A DNA stretch of 64,000 nt, taken from assembly GCA_026214975.1 (NCBI GenBank), contig CM047806.1, forward strand, positions 1,304,501-1,368,500, in the 5' to 3' direction. Shown here one piece after another: positions 23,072 through 33,790 of this stretch (the first letter of the stretch is position 1; the number at the start of each line of letters is the position of its first letter). The stretch is from Gentiana macrophylla. Lineage: Eukaryota; Streptophyta; Magnoliopsida; Gentianales; Gentianaceae. Made by a program: the position numbers and the translations under genes. The notes beneath the pieces are model-generated. The model searched no databases and was not told the origin of the DNA. It saw only the letters and a program-made list of their open reading frames with translations.

Positions 23072-23099
23072 AAAATCTATATAGGATGTTTTCACTTAG

Positions 23100-23690
23100 A
23101 AATTTATACTGAGCCGAAATTAATCGAGTATCACTTGTTCAAGCTCGTTCGTTTATATTCTGAACTTGTTTATTCGTTCGTTTAATAAACGAACAGAAAA
23201 ATATGTCCAAGCTTGGTTCGTTAAGGTAACGAGCTTGTTCTCGAATGTTTGCTAAATAAACGAACATAACATTATGTTCAAACTCAAGTCATTTATAAAG
23301 AAATTTTGTTCGATCTCATGTTCGAGTTTGGCATGCTAGATGTATTTTTGCCTCTCAATTCGAGTTTGGTTTGTTAAGGTATTAAAAATTAAGTCCATCT
23401 GAATAAATAACAAAATACAAAGAAATATTCAAATATTATAGTAATAAAAACATTATGACAACTCTATCAAAATTTTATAAAAATACCCTAGAGTATCTAT
23501 TAGATTAATAGATGTTTTATCATCTTATAAGTCAGTTAGGTTGTACATTGATTTATCTATATAAACAGATTCGCGAACATAATCGAACGTTCACGAATAA
23601 TGTTCAAGCTTGGTTCGTTAAGTTAAACAAACGAACGATCACAGATGCTAACGAGTCAAACACGATTTTGTTAATGAGCGGCTCTGTTCG
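23100..23690. repeat. Dispersed GTTCG/ACGAAC repeat
   Basis: The stretch has phrases such as TTCGTTTAATAAACGAAC, AGCTTGGTTCGTTAA and GAGCTTGTTC. It is the best-preserved of three copies in the window (also 4770-5170 and 14530-14950). It shows no coding signal. Confidence 0.6.
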
Positions 23691-23848
23691 TCTAACGGTA
23701 CTAGTTTTCACCAAAAAAATAAAAATATACGAACGGATGGAGTAGTAAATAAAGTAAAAAAGAATAAATAAAAAGAACGAAAAAAAAAGGTGACAGGCTT
23801 GGGACAGTTGTAGTTGGGACGATCCCCGGAAAAAAAGGAAGATCAGTT

Positions 23849-23901
<53 letters not shown>
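23849..23901. repeat. (AAT)n microsatellite
   Basis: About 17 AAT units without interruption. Confidence 0.95.
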
Positions 23902-24240
23902 TCTCACGTAAATAAGAAAGATCAATTTGCCTCTCAAAAAAATGCTTAATTTCATAGGTTAATGGTTGTAAATGATCAAGTTTTTGATCTAAAATGAGAA
24001 AAGCGGACAAAAAAAAAGATAGTGGCGAGAAGGAATAAAAGCGATATTACTACACGTCACGTACAACCAAACCAAATGTAATGCACATGTAGTAATAATG
24101 CGCGTTTTGTCATTTCTCAACCATTATTTTTTTCTTGTTTTTTCCCATTTTGTATTTTTCATCATTCTTCAGCTTCTCCTACTAATTTCATTAGGGGAGA
24201 TATACATTGAAATGATGAGTCACTCCGTATTATAGATGCG

Positions 24241-24420
24241 TATACAATTATGAAATCGGTTTTTACTGTTAAATAAAAATCAATTAATAAGATTAAAAAT
24301 TTCATATTTGAATAAGTTATAAATGCTACACAGTTATGACATCAGTTTTTATTTTTAAATAAAAATCAATTTATGAGAAAAAAATTCATATTTGAATTAT
24401 AATTAATGAATAAGTATGAG
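24241..24420. repeat. Tandem repeat flanking the Mutator-like element
   Basis: Two copies of a unit of about 95 bp contain ATCGGTTTTTA/ATCAGTTTTTA, AAATAAAAATCAATT and TTCATATTTGAAT. A third partial copy (CAGATTTGAATTATAAT) lies just right of the element, as if it had inserted into this array. Confidence 0.6.
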
Positions 24421-24663
24421 ATTAAAAAAAGTGCAAATTAGTTATAAGGCCGTCGTTAGAGAATTAATGATCATTTATGACACTCCGAAATCTTATTTAG
24501 TTATAAGGACATTCTAATTTTAAGAAGGAAACTTATTTAGTTATAAGGACATTCTAATTTCAAGTGGATAAAGAGGAATAAGGAAGGAAGGAAAAAAAAA
24601 AAAAAGCGCCGGAACAAACAAAAAAAAAAAAACGCTGGTGACATTGATTTTTTTTTTTAAGAT

Positions 24664-24840
24664 GCAGTGACATTGATATCTGAAGCAGTGACATTGATGA
24701 CTTATGCAGTGACATTGATGACTTATGCAGTGACATTGATTTCTGAAGCAGTGACATTGATGACTTATGCAGTGACATTGATGTCCGATGTAGTGACATT
24801 GATGTCCGATGCAGTGACATTGATGAATGATGCAGGGACA
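24664..24840 (+). repeat. 21-bp tandem array, about 8 units
   Basis: Eight units of exactly 21 bp begin GCAGTGACATTGAT and end in a variable GACTTAT, GTCCGAT or TTCTGAA. The array lies just inside the left inverted end. A 21-bp period is two helix turns, so every unit faces the same side of the DNA. Confidence 0.93.
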
Positions 24841-25429
24841 TTAAGCTTAACATTCAAGATCGTGTTAAAGAATTGAGGGATTCCCCAATGAATCCAATTA
24901 TCAGGAGGGCACAAACAACGTGTGGCCATTACAAGAGTCATCTCAAGAGTCTTTGTAGTTTCACCAAACTTGTACTTATATCCATATTAAAAGCTCAACA
25001 TTTGGAGAAATGCAAAACAAGAAAGCAGAGTCGATCGATGCAGATTGTTAGGTTTTATCGCGGTGACATTGATTTGACTTATGCGAAGGACATTGACGAC
25101 TTATGCAGTGACATTGATGTCTGAAGCGATGGCATTGATGATGACTTATCGCGATGGACATTGATGTCAAGCAGCGATGACATTGATATTTGTATTTACA
25201 ATTAAATAAGCGATGCAATGATATTGATGTCACCACATATACAACTTGATACACACATTTGATAACTTTGTAAAGTAACTTTATTTCTTTGTTATCTTTA
25301 AATATTTGATTGATGTTGGTTTATTTGATTAGTGTTGGATTAAATTTTCGATAACTTTGTAAAATAACGTATTTCTTTTGTTTTTTTGGTTTAAAGGCAT
25401 ATTTTTCAACCAAAGGTATGCATAAATTA

Positions 25430-25710
25430 TTACAATAACACGCCATTGCATAAATCGTTACAATAACACGCCAACGCATAGTTCGATACAATAAGACATC
25501 ACTGCATAGATCGCTACAATAAAAAGTCACTGCATAAATCGTTACAATGAGACGTCATTGCATAAATCGCTACAATGAGATGTCACTAATCAAGGTTGTC
25601 AATGGATCGCGGCGGTCAATACATAATGGTAGCCAATGAATCGCGCGGTCAATGCATCGGGGGTGGTTAATGGATTCCGTGGCCAATGCATCCGGGTAGG
25701 TGGTCAATGC
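25430..25710. repeat. Right-hand subterminal array of the Mutator-like element
   Basis: Units of about 27 bp contain GTCACTGCATAAATCG and TACAATGAGA, then degenerate into GGTCAATGCATCGGGGG-like phrases. The core is the reverse complement of the left array unit, so the two arrays face each other. Confidence 0.8.
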
Positions 25711-26052
25711 ATGCGGTGATCAATATGTCACGTCGATATTTATGAAGAAAAAATCGATTTTATGAAATTTAGTCGGAAAAAAATATCGAATTTGATTTTA
25801 GAATAAAGAAGACGAAAAAATATGAATTTTAATGAAATTTTTTTGACGATCTGAGTTTTTGATCAAAATATATAATCTTTAGAAATATGGTACGTTGGTG
25901 TTTTTTTTTTTTTTTTTCCTTCATTTTTTTCCTTCTTCCTCTTTATCCACTTGAAATTAGAATGTCCTTATAACTAAATAAGATTTTAGAGTGTCCTATT
26001 ACCCCTAATAAATTGAAAATCAGTCCTTTTAAATAATTTGCCCTTAAAAAAA

Positions 26053-27200
26053 TCAGATTTGAATTATAATAATTGAGTAAAACGACGAGAGACGCAAAAT
26101 TATCATTAGTATATCATAATTATTATATAATCAACGTGTGTCTTATTCATTTATGCGTAACTTTATAATTATGTTACATGGGTATCTAAAATTCATATTT
26201 AAAGTTAAATTATGACGAATAATGACCATGATATATTTAAATAAATAAATAAGCTTATTTATATTTAAATGATATAATGTTTCGGAAGAAACACTTTTTG
26301 AAAAACTCTCCTAAGGAAAGCACACTTTTTGGGAAACAGTTTATCAAAAGCTACGTGCAAAAGCGGAATGTTCTAAACATAATTGTGATATGATGCTCAA
26401 GAATTCGGTTGTATTGGTGTTACTTGAGTCAAAGTGAATCAAAACTTACCTGCAAAAGCTAAAATAGTAAAAAGTAAATATTACACTAGAAAAAAAAATC
26501 GTGCACCGCTGAAAAAACAATTTACTTAGGGAAAACAATTGCGCGTCTGTTGAAATATCTTTTTTTGGATCCGTCATTGTATCTATACCTGTATATCTAT
26601 TTGTCTCTCCCAATCTCTATATATAATTCTCGAATAAAATGCTTCCTAAGTCTAGAATTGATGGTTTCAAATATATATAATCGTGTTGAACAAGCTTAGA
26701 TATATCCATTATAACCTGGAGCTTATATGACAAATGGATTTGAGGTTGGAAGGCCTCGAATAATAGAGGGCTCAACAGCCCTTGAGCTTTGCTTTGATGT
26801 GAGAGTTTTAAAAAGTGCTTTGGTGCTCTTTTAATTTAATCCGAAGTGTCCAAATTTCTAGAATCCATGACATAAGTTTTCATTAGAAAATAATGGGTAA
26901 CATTCTATTTATACTACGAAATTGTTAATAACATTTTATACACTAAAATTTCTACGTAACTGTAATGCTCAAACTAAATTTATAGTGCAAACCCACCTAG
27001 AAAATTTATTACTTTGTCACTAAATGTGGTACCTGTATCTCCGTAAAAGTATAATTTTTTTTTATTTTATGATTTTATATGTGTCTCGATAATTTTAATG
27101 AATTATATTTTAATTTAATAAATAAAGTCAAGATAAATGTCAAAAGATAATTTACGGTATTTTAAACATATAACTTTTAGTAAGGGCAAAACAAGAATTT
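26053..27200. other. Intergenic, includes an old repeat
   Basis: 26330-26680 resembles 12740-12990. No gene is seen in the rest. Confidence 0.5.
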
Positions 27201-27949
27201 TATCCACCGGCCCTATTTAAACCCACATTTTCACCCCAAAACCCTTATTCCTTCCTTTCAAAGAAATGGGTCAGCTGCGGAGGGAGAAAGGAGGGAAAGA
27301 AAAGAAGATGAGAGGAGAAGAAGAGAGAGGAAGAAGGGGAATCTTCCCATTTCCGATCAATCCGACAGTCGAAATCGCAAACCAGTTACACCAAAATGCT
27401 TCCCTTAAAAAAAGCTTCATTTTGATACAAGTTTATCGGGTTAGAGTTTCGAAAACCCATATTCTCGATCTACAAGTGTTCTTGGGTGTTTTTTAGATTT
27501 TGATGTTTTAAAGGTTGTAGTAATCGTAGAACTTCATTTTGGTAGTAGATTCGAAGTGAGTTTCTTAGATCTTTGAGCCTTGCTTGTGGAACTAGATCTT
27601 CTTGGATTGTTGTTGAAGAGTTCTTGGTGTTTCTTGAAGGTTCGAGCTTGAATTCATCTTTTCTTCAAAAGATTTGAGGTAAAAGAGTGTTCAACCGAAT
27701 CTTTAGTTTTTAGTAGCTTTTAAATCTTGCACATGACATATAAAAATGTTAGATTTAGTTGTTATGAGTGTTGGAAGAATTTTGATCGCATGTGCAGCTT
27801 TTTGGCCTTCGAATATGCTGATCTATGATGTTGGCGGGCGCCAATGGCTAACAAGAAGTTCATGTTGTCTATCGACAGACGCCAGTGCCTCTTGACGGAC
27901 GCCAATGGTGAACAAAAAGGTCTGCATGTGATTGAATATCAATTCAACT
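27201..27949 (+). other. Transcription-unit-like leader of unknown nature
   Basis: A TATA-like CCCTATTTAAACCC (about 27207-27220) is followed by purine-rich sequence and a short frame from 27266 (MGQLRREKGGKEKK...) that matches nothing I know. At 27832-27900 lie GC-rich phrases including TTGGCGGGCGCCAA, GACAGACGCCAG and GACGGACGCCAA. This could be an old LTR and leader, or the 5' end of a lost gene. Confidence 0.35.
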
Positions 27950-28282
27950 TGTTGATATAAGAAATATAAGTAGCGCGCTTTCCTTAATGGTATAAAACTT
28001 AGGAGAAGCCCAGAAGACTTGATCTTTAACGTGGTATCGGATAGGAGGTCTCGAGTTCGAACCAAGCTATAAACATTATTATTTCCCCATTTATATTGTG
28101 CGCGTGATGACGTGTGTTGGTTCTCTTTGTTATTGGAGCTTAGTTTGCTCCGGTGCGCTTAATTAGCCTTAGCCTTATTATAAGCCACACTTGAGGGGGT
28201 GTTGATATAAGAAATATAAGAATACTTTCCTCCATGAGCTTATAGCTTTTAGGAGAAGCTAGTAAAGTGACGATCTTTAACA
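27950..28282 (+). mobile_element. TRIM (terminal-repeat retrotransposon in miniature)
   Basis: Two direct terminal repeats of 82-83 bp, 27950-28031 and 28200-28282, both start TGTTGATATAAGAAATATAAG minus its last base and end GATCTTTAAC(A/G). The first is followed at 28032 by TGGTATCGGA, like the initiator tRNA-Met primer site; the second is preceded by a CTTGAGGGGG polypurine tract. Flanking 5-mers CAACT and CGACT differ at one base. There is no coding capacity, as is usual for TRIMs. Confidence 0.88.
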
Positions 28283-28426
28283 CGACTATTACAAGTCTTT
28301 CTTTATTGTTCGATCGTGGCAGTAATCTTTTAAGTTTGCCAGAGTCTATATTTTCGTTTTCCGCTTGTTATTTGATGCTGATGATGTCAAAATTATGTAT
28401 ATAATCGATTTATTTAACTAAATACG

Positions 28427-28648
28427 CAGGGGCGGCTCCAGGAATTTGAGGATACGGGTCGGAAATTTGTCATATTTTGTAATTACTAAACTTAGTGTTA
28501 TTATATGTTATAGCTCAATACATGTCAATATAAAAAAATAAACGGGTCAATCTCATATGTTTATATGTACCAAAAAGAAATTTTCCCACTATAATATTCT
28601 TTTTAACAGGTCGGTCGACCCAAATCGTTTAAGGTGGAGCCGTCCCTT
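28427..28648. mobile_element. hAT-like MITE
   Basis: The ends CAGGGGCGGCTCC and (reversed) AAGGGACGGCTCC are flanked by 8-mers TAAATACG and TATATACG (one mismatch). An 8-bp duplication with YAGGG ends is the hallmark of hAT elements. At 222 bp, it has no coding capacity. Confidence 0.85.
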
Positions 28649-28777
28649 TATATACGTTTCAGACTTCTTTTTTTGTTTAAAGACTCGATATCCATGGTCG
28701 TCAGCCTAAAACCTATCTATAAGAAACCCATTTAATTTGGAATTTGAATATATATTTTTTTTTGGGTTTTTGTTGAA

Positions 28778-29037
28778 AATGACACATTTTAAATTTAATG
28801 GAGTGAAGAATGATGAATACAAAATGTGTTTATAAGGACAAAAATAACAATTACAAAGTAATAACCGTGAGGTAACAAGTGTCGAATGAAGTAGTTATGT
28901 ACTAACAATTACCAAACACGAAGTAAAATTAACAAATAAAATATCAATCTTAAAGTAACAATTGTGATTTTTATCGTTTATAATCACGAAAGTATTACCT
29001 TGTCGTTTCAGACCCATTAAGTTTAAAATGTGTCATT
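28778..29037. mobile_element. MITE with AATGACACATTTTAAA ends
   Basis: The left end AATGACACATTTTAAATTTA matches the reversed right end AATGACACATTTTAAACTTA. TTTTTTTTGGGTTTTTG flanks it on both sides at a short distance. The interior contains TTTATAAGGACAAA, like the ends of the Mutator-like elements, but no array. Confidence 0.65.
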
Positions 29038-29069
29038 CTGGACACTTCCCTTTTTTTTTTTGGGTTTTT

Positions 29070-30185
29070 GAGTAGAAATTTGGAATTTAATTTCCGTAGC
29101 ATGAAAGTTATTTCCCCTGAAAAAAAATACCAACTTAATATTAGTCTTACCTCTCCTTTCTGGCAGCAGTCGACGGAATCTCTTTGCTTGCCGGCCGGCC
29201 ACCTTCCTGATTCAGATTGTTCCCTGATTCCCCTCACGTATCAGCTAGTTTCATCTGCTTCCAGGTAAGGAAATTTTTTTTAATGTTTTTTTTTCACAAA
29301 TTTGATGAAACTTGATAATCACGATGTTCAGATTCAATTCTATGCTTACTCGCGTTGTATGCAAAAATGTTATCTTTTTATTAATTGAATAATCTTTGCA
29401 ATCCAATTTGAATGTGAATTTACGTTGAGGCAGCTAAATGTTTGATATGATTCCGGACTATGCTATTTGAATCTATTGTAGATCGTTAAATTACCGACTG
29501 TTCCAAAGGCTCTGCTAATTTGGTAGCTGAGCACTAGATCATGGGTAAAACCTTAATCCTGTTTGCTGGAAAAAAATGGCAATTCACAAATAAATGTAAA
29601 AAAGTTACAGTAACAGCTTAAGCGAGCATTTAGAAGAAATTTGATTCAACAAAGACAAATTCAACAGCAATGTAAAAGTTCTGTAGTAGAGGGTCAGCTT
29701 AGGAAGCTGAGAAATTTATGTGTGTGCGCATGTGGTTTGTTTTAGCTTCTTTGCTTCCTCCGGACCCTCATTTTCCCTGTTATTTTGGGGTAATGAATGC
29801 TTTGAGTATATATTAATGTCAGAGTCTAGTCTTGTTTATGTTAACAAATTTGATTTATTGCGGATAAAGTTGTAATGCACCGTCTAGCATATGGAACCTC
29901 AAGGAGAGTGTTATTCAGTGCAGTAGAATCTTTAAAGGGCAATGCTCCTCTGTGGTTAATCGCCAAACGGGATTACACTACTGCATTTCTGCAAGACATC
30001 TTGAAATTTTTCGAAAGCCAGCAATTCCAGGGGATCTGGTAAAATGGGGTGCACTTGGGTCCTATTGTACATCAAAGTTTGCTTCTGGGTTCATTCCCCT
30101 GCAACCCAAGCCATTGAATGCGATCATTGATGTCAAGAGGGCGAAAAGCAAAACATCAGAGGAACTTGCTACTTTTTGGGACGAT
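29070..30185 (+). pseudogene. ATP11-family (F1-ATPase assembly factor) 5' part, frameshifted
   Basis: ATP11 proteins bind the F1 beta subunit in the mitochondrial matrix and are needed for F1-ATPase assembly. A leader exon appears to end at 29264 (CCAG before GTAAGG), and a second exon runs from about 29870 to 30185, ending at GAT before GTAAGA. From ATG 29875 the frame gives an Arg-rich mitochondrial presequence-like start (MHRLAYGTSRRVLFSAVESL). In another frame follow HLEIFRKPAIPGDLVKWG and FASGFIPLQPKPLNAIIDV with EELATFWDD, the conserved ATP11 N-terminal block. The frame change between 29950 and 30000 and the lack of all later exons mean the copy is broken. A Tourist-like MITE begins 13 bases after the exon. 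The assignment comes from the FIPLQPKPL...WDD block. Confidence 0.7.
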
Positions 30186-30197
30186 GTAAGACTCTTA

Positions 30198-30611
30198 GGG
30201 CACTCCCAGCAGATGCCCCAAATTTTATCCCTAAAATAATATAAAATAATACATATCCCTATTTTACAACATCTCAATTCAAAAACCTCTACAACAGCAT
30301 CCCTATTCTTATCCCTATAACATTTCAAATAATATTAAATAATACATATTCTACCTCACAACACTATTTATACACATTAAATATTTATTATTTCACTCCA
30401 GCAGCATCCCTATCTCTATCCCTATAATTTTTAATAATTAAATATGTTTAGGGCAGTGAATAGTGCATCCCCATAAGTAAGGATGCACTGTTCATATCCC
30501 TAAAAATATAGGGATAGAGACTCTTCTGTAGGAGCTATTTGAGGCAAAACTCTATTTTTTATCTTCATTTTAGGGATAGGGCACCGTATAGGGCTTCTGC
30601 TGGGAGTGCCC
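30198..30611. mobile_element. Tourist-like (PIF/Harbinger) MITE
   Basis: The ends GGGCACTCCCAGCAGATGCC and (reversed) GGGCACTCCCAGCAGAAGCC are nearly perfect inverted repeats. TTA flanks both sides (30195-30197 and 30612-30614), the usual PIF/Harbinger target. The interior is made of ATCCCTA-rich phrases. Confidence 0.9.
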
Positions 30612-30839
30612 TTAGACTTTAGTTCTGATCAGTCACAAAGATGCTTTAGTGGCTACTTCTGTACCAATTCACACCCTTTAATTATCAACTCTTAACAACT
30701 TATCATATTCGGAAAATGCTTTAGGTCGATAATGTTGCTTAGGATCAGGTTTGGGAGTAAGTTCTGGGTGCTTAGCATGGCAAGACTTCTCAACTTGGCC
30801 AATTCTCGAACAAAACGAACAGTACGCTAACCAATATTC

Positions 30840-31085
30840 TTACCTTACTGATTGCCAAAACCCATTATTATAAAGTTCTTCTATCCAAATTTTATCTGCT
30901 TTAGGCTTCAGAAGGTCAACTTCGATTAAAACACGGGCAACTGAAGGTTTTCGAAGCTCTCAGGTAATGTTTATTAAACAGATAAAGGGGAAGGTCATCG
31001 AATTCAATCCAAACGGGAGCTAACGATGCTTCAAAATTCGGTTGGAAATCTACCGTCCACTTCAAAATTATCATCTTAATTATGA
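30840..31085 (-). pseudogene. LINE-type DUF4283 fragment
   Basis: The minus strand reads KWTVDFQPNFEASLAPVWIE then FDDLPLYLFNKHYL, and after a frame change ALRKPSVARVLIEVDLLKPK. The pattern W-DF-P-F-AS-APVW-EF-DLPL followed by RPSVARVL-EVDL matches the DUF4283 domain found in plant LINE ORF1 proteins. Frames are broken, and neither flank shows LINE ends. It lies antisense to the ATP11 and SNI1 fragments. Confidence 0.7.
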
Positions 31086-31189
31086 ACGCCCAACCAAAGC
31101 GCGTTGGTAGGTCTCAGCAAGCTTTTAGATCTCTTGGTGAGAACTAGAGCTGGTTCACCCGCAGTTTTGATCCCTAGGTCTAGAATATT

Positions 31190-32007
31190 GCTTGTTTTTC
31201 TGGACAAAACAAAACCAAACCAAATACAAAAGAACAAACAAACAGATTCAATAAAATTCAAAACACTTTTTCTTCGAATCTCCATTAGCAACTTTGCCTC
31301 CTCATCCTCAACATCCTCTACTAAGTCAATCAATCATGTAGCTCATTTCACTCTTAAAAAATGAAAAAACAATTAAACTAAAATTCTAATTAGATTTTTT
31401 TTTAAATAATCAGACGATCGTGTAATGCTTTGTGAATACTTTCCATTTTAAAAGCATTTAGGCAGATTTTGCACACATGTTTCTTCTTCTTATGAATATG
31501 TTCGTTGTGGTCGATGAATCCTCTTTCGGTGTAATTGGAAGTGCCACACAAAAACCGATGACATAGTTGACGTGATTTCTAGGCTGAATCAGATGGTCTT
31601 CCAACAATAAAGCAAATATTCACCCTAGGAATCAAGTCAACTAAGTTCTCGGTTTTTTTGTGTCGCATTCCAATTACATCGAAGAAGGATTTATCGACCA
31701 CAACGAACGTATTCATTCATAAGGAGGAGAAACATGTGTGGGAAATCTGCCTAAATGCTTTTATAACGGAAGCATATAAAAGCATTACACGATCGATCGG
31801 TATGATTATTTTTTTTAAAAACAAATGCTTAGGATTTTCAATTTTTATTTTTATTTTTTAAAAGTGAAAGGAGCTAGATGCCGTCTGTAGGGTAAGTTGA
31901 AGAGTCAAAGTTGTTGATGGAAATTCGAATAAAAAGTGTTTTGAATTTTGTTGAATTTGTTTTTTTTTTTTTGTGTTTTGTGTTTTGTTTTATGATAAGA
32001 CACTTGC
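31190..32007. mobile_element. Foldback element 1 with zinc-finger remnants in each arm
   Basis: Arms 31190-31594 and 31622-32007 are imperfect inverted copies (for example CAAAATTCAAAACACTTTTT in one and its reverse complement in the other) around a spacer of about 28 bp. Each arm, read inward to outward, contains a decayed C2H2 frame: VCKICLNAFKMESIHKALHD in the left arm (minus) and VWEICLNAFITEAYKSITRS in the right arm (plus). It is related to foldback element 2 at 38922-39690. The RNA of either strand would form a long hairpin. Confidence 0.75.
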
Positions 32008-32053
32008 TATTTTTTTTTCGAAACACAAACTGTTATTGAATAAAATTGGTTAT

Positions 32054-32270
32054 GGAGGTTTGCTGGCATTTTTTTTGTCAGTAGTATAGTGGTAATTTTG
32101 CTGGATTGCTTCCGCATACATTTATCTTTTTACACATACGAGTTCGGATCCCCTCCTTCAGACCACCAAAACTACCGGTTCTCTTTCGTTTATGCATTGT
32201 GCCAACAAACTGGCACGTTGCTACTACGAGCACGCACGTTGTTCGTTCTCTTTAACCCTAGAATCCATAT
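32054..32270 (+). mobile_element. tRNA-derived SINE copy
   Basis: A pol III A box-like TAGTATAGTGG (32082-32092) and B box-like GAGTTCGGATCCC (32140-32152) are spaced as in tRNA-derived SINEs. The head resembles the tRNA-Asp phrase GTAGTATAGTGGTAA. A second, shortened head follows at 32276-32345. An inverted copy lies at 32378-32547. Confidence 0.65.
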
Positions 32271-32377
32271 ATATAGAGGTTTGCTGGCATTTTTTTTGTC
32301 AGCGGTATAGTGGTAATTTTGCTGATTGATTAATTAATATGACTATTTTTATATATATATATATATATGTATGTGTA

Positions 32378-32547
32378 TATATGTATGGTTTCTAGGGTTT
32401 AAGAACGAACAACGTGCTCGCGGTAGCAACGTGGCAGTTTGTTGGCACAACACATAAACGAAAGAGAACCAGTAGTTTTGGTGGTCTGAAGGAGGGGATC
32501 CGATCTCGTATTTGTACAATGATAAACGTATGCGGAAGCAACAAAAT
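32378..32547 (-). mobile_element. Inverted SINE copy
   Basis: The reverse complement (GTTGCTTCCGCATACGTTTA ... GAGATCGGATCCCCTCC ... AAACCCTAGAAACC) matches the body of the SINE at 32054-32270. The pol III A box part is missing. The two copies form a 170-bp inverted pair with a spacer of about 110 bp. Confidence 0.7.
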
Positions 32548-32571
32548 TGGTTGGGACGCAATTGCTATATC

Positions 32572-33160
32572 AAAATTGCTTGATTGCTGAGATATTCAGT
32601 TTGGCTATCCAGATCAAGCTGAAGCTGAATCAGAGAATGATATGCTTGGTTCAGTTAATGAATGATTCAATATCACGGTATAGTTGTTTTTCTCTTGTTA
32701 CATACATTCTAATTTGGCTCTTGCATATTCTGTGTAATAGTAAAGCCTTGAACTAAGTACTAAAATTTTCTGTTAACGATGTCGCTTATTAAGTGAGGAT
32801 GGCCCGTTGTTTCTGATGACTTAGGCCGTGGAGTGGAATGATGAAAACATATGAACAATCTGGAGCTGTAGCACACACAATACCAAGAAAAAGGATAATT
32901 TAGTTAGTGGTGTTGATGAGAATGAATGGAAGGTACTGTTTTACCCTGCATATTTACTAGTTCATTTCCGTATTCCTGTACTCTTGTTGCCTCTTTCGGT
33001 TGTTACTTTGAGATTTTGATTATTTGAAGTAGCGGGAAAAACTGTGCTAGCAGTATGGGAGAGCTATATGAAGCTGCAAAGGAGATAAGAAACGCATTTG
33101 GTCATGTGAAAATCCGTCTTGAAATGCGCAACCAGAACATGTTAACTTAAATATGTTTTA
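32572..33160 (+). pseudogene. Gene fragment of unknown family, exon-like pieces
   Basis: Three exon-like pieces are seen: about 32590-32690 (FGYPDQAEAESENDMLGSVN), about 32825-32938 ending at AAG before GTA (SGVDENEWK), and about 33032-33150 (ASSMGELYEAAKEIRNAFGH then VKIRLEMRNQNMLT). They read like coding DNA of a conserved gene, but I do not recognise the family. They lie between the ATP11 fragment and the degenerate SNI1 copy on the same strand. Confidence 0.35.
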
Positions 33161-33790
33161 TAGCAAAAGAACACCATAAAACAGGTTGAAGATGACATCT
33201 AACTCAAGGTGCCATAAAAGTTGAAACCGTTGTAATCTTCTGTAATTCTTTGGATCACTCAAAATGAAAAGATTGCACTAAGATAGACTGTATAATTAGT
33301 ATATTTTTGTACTTCTCTTTTCCTCTATGCTCTTATTCTCCGGTTCCACACTTGCTAGAATTTGTTATTTTTCTTCTTTGAGTTTAGTATGATTTGGTGG
33401 AAGGTATTACATTTCGGAACATCACTAAAGCCTTCTAAGCTTTTTATGGGATAAATCTGAAGCTGTAAACACAAAATGATGCAAATAAAAGCCTTTTGAT
33501 CGCAAAAATTATGTACAGAATCATACTGAATGTGCAGTTGTCTATTAGGTAACTGATTTTTCAAGAGATGAATCTTCACATAGCTTTAAAATATGTTAAT
33601 CATGACTATGTGTAATAGCTTGTTTCAACATGCCGTTTTTGTTTCATGGTTAGGAGTTTCTGTTTGTCATTATAGATCCCATAGGTGGAAGCTTCAGTCA
33701 GCTAGCTTATACTATTTAATATTGCTCTCTTGGCTGACATAACCCGTTGTTTCAATGTTAGATGGAAAAAGTACCAGAGTGAGGAAGAAG

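Larger units (their letters stand above)
24431..26043. mobile_element. Mutator-like element, 1.6 kb, 9-bp target duplication
   Basis: The element is flanked by TTAAAAAAA on both sides (24422-24430 and 26044-26052). The left end GTGCAAATTAGTTATAAGG matches the reversed right end GGGCAAATTATTTAAAAGG. The inverted ends extend about 150 bp and include CTTATTTAGTTATAAGGACA and ATTCTAATTTCAAGTGGAT. Inside are subterminal arrays (24664-24840, 25060-25220 and 25430-25710) but no transposase, so it would be non-autonomous. A 9-bp duplication with long inverted ends fits Mutator-like elements; the A-rich target weakens the duplication slightly. Confidence 0.85.

Noticed and set aside
24664..24840. Regular array resembling a CRISPR array
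   Set aside because: The 21-bp units abut with no unique spacers, and the DNA is from a plant. It is a tandem repeat inside a transposon.
32075..32155. Possible tRNA gene
   Set aside because: The A and B boxes are present, but the arms do not form a cloverleaf and copies are dispersed, so a SINE fits better.
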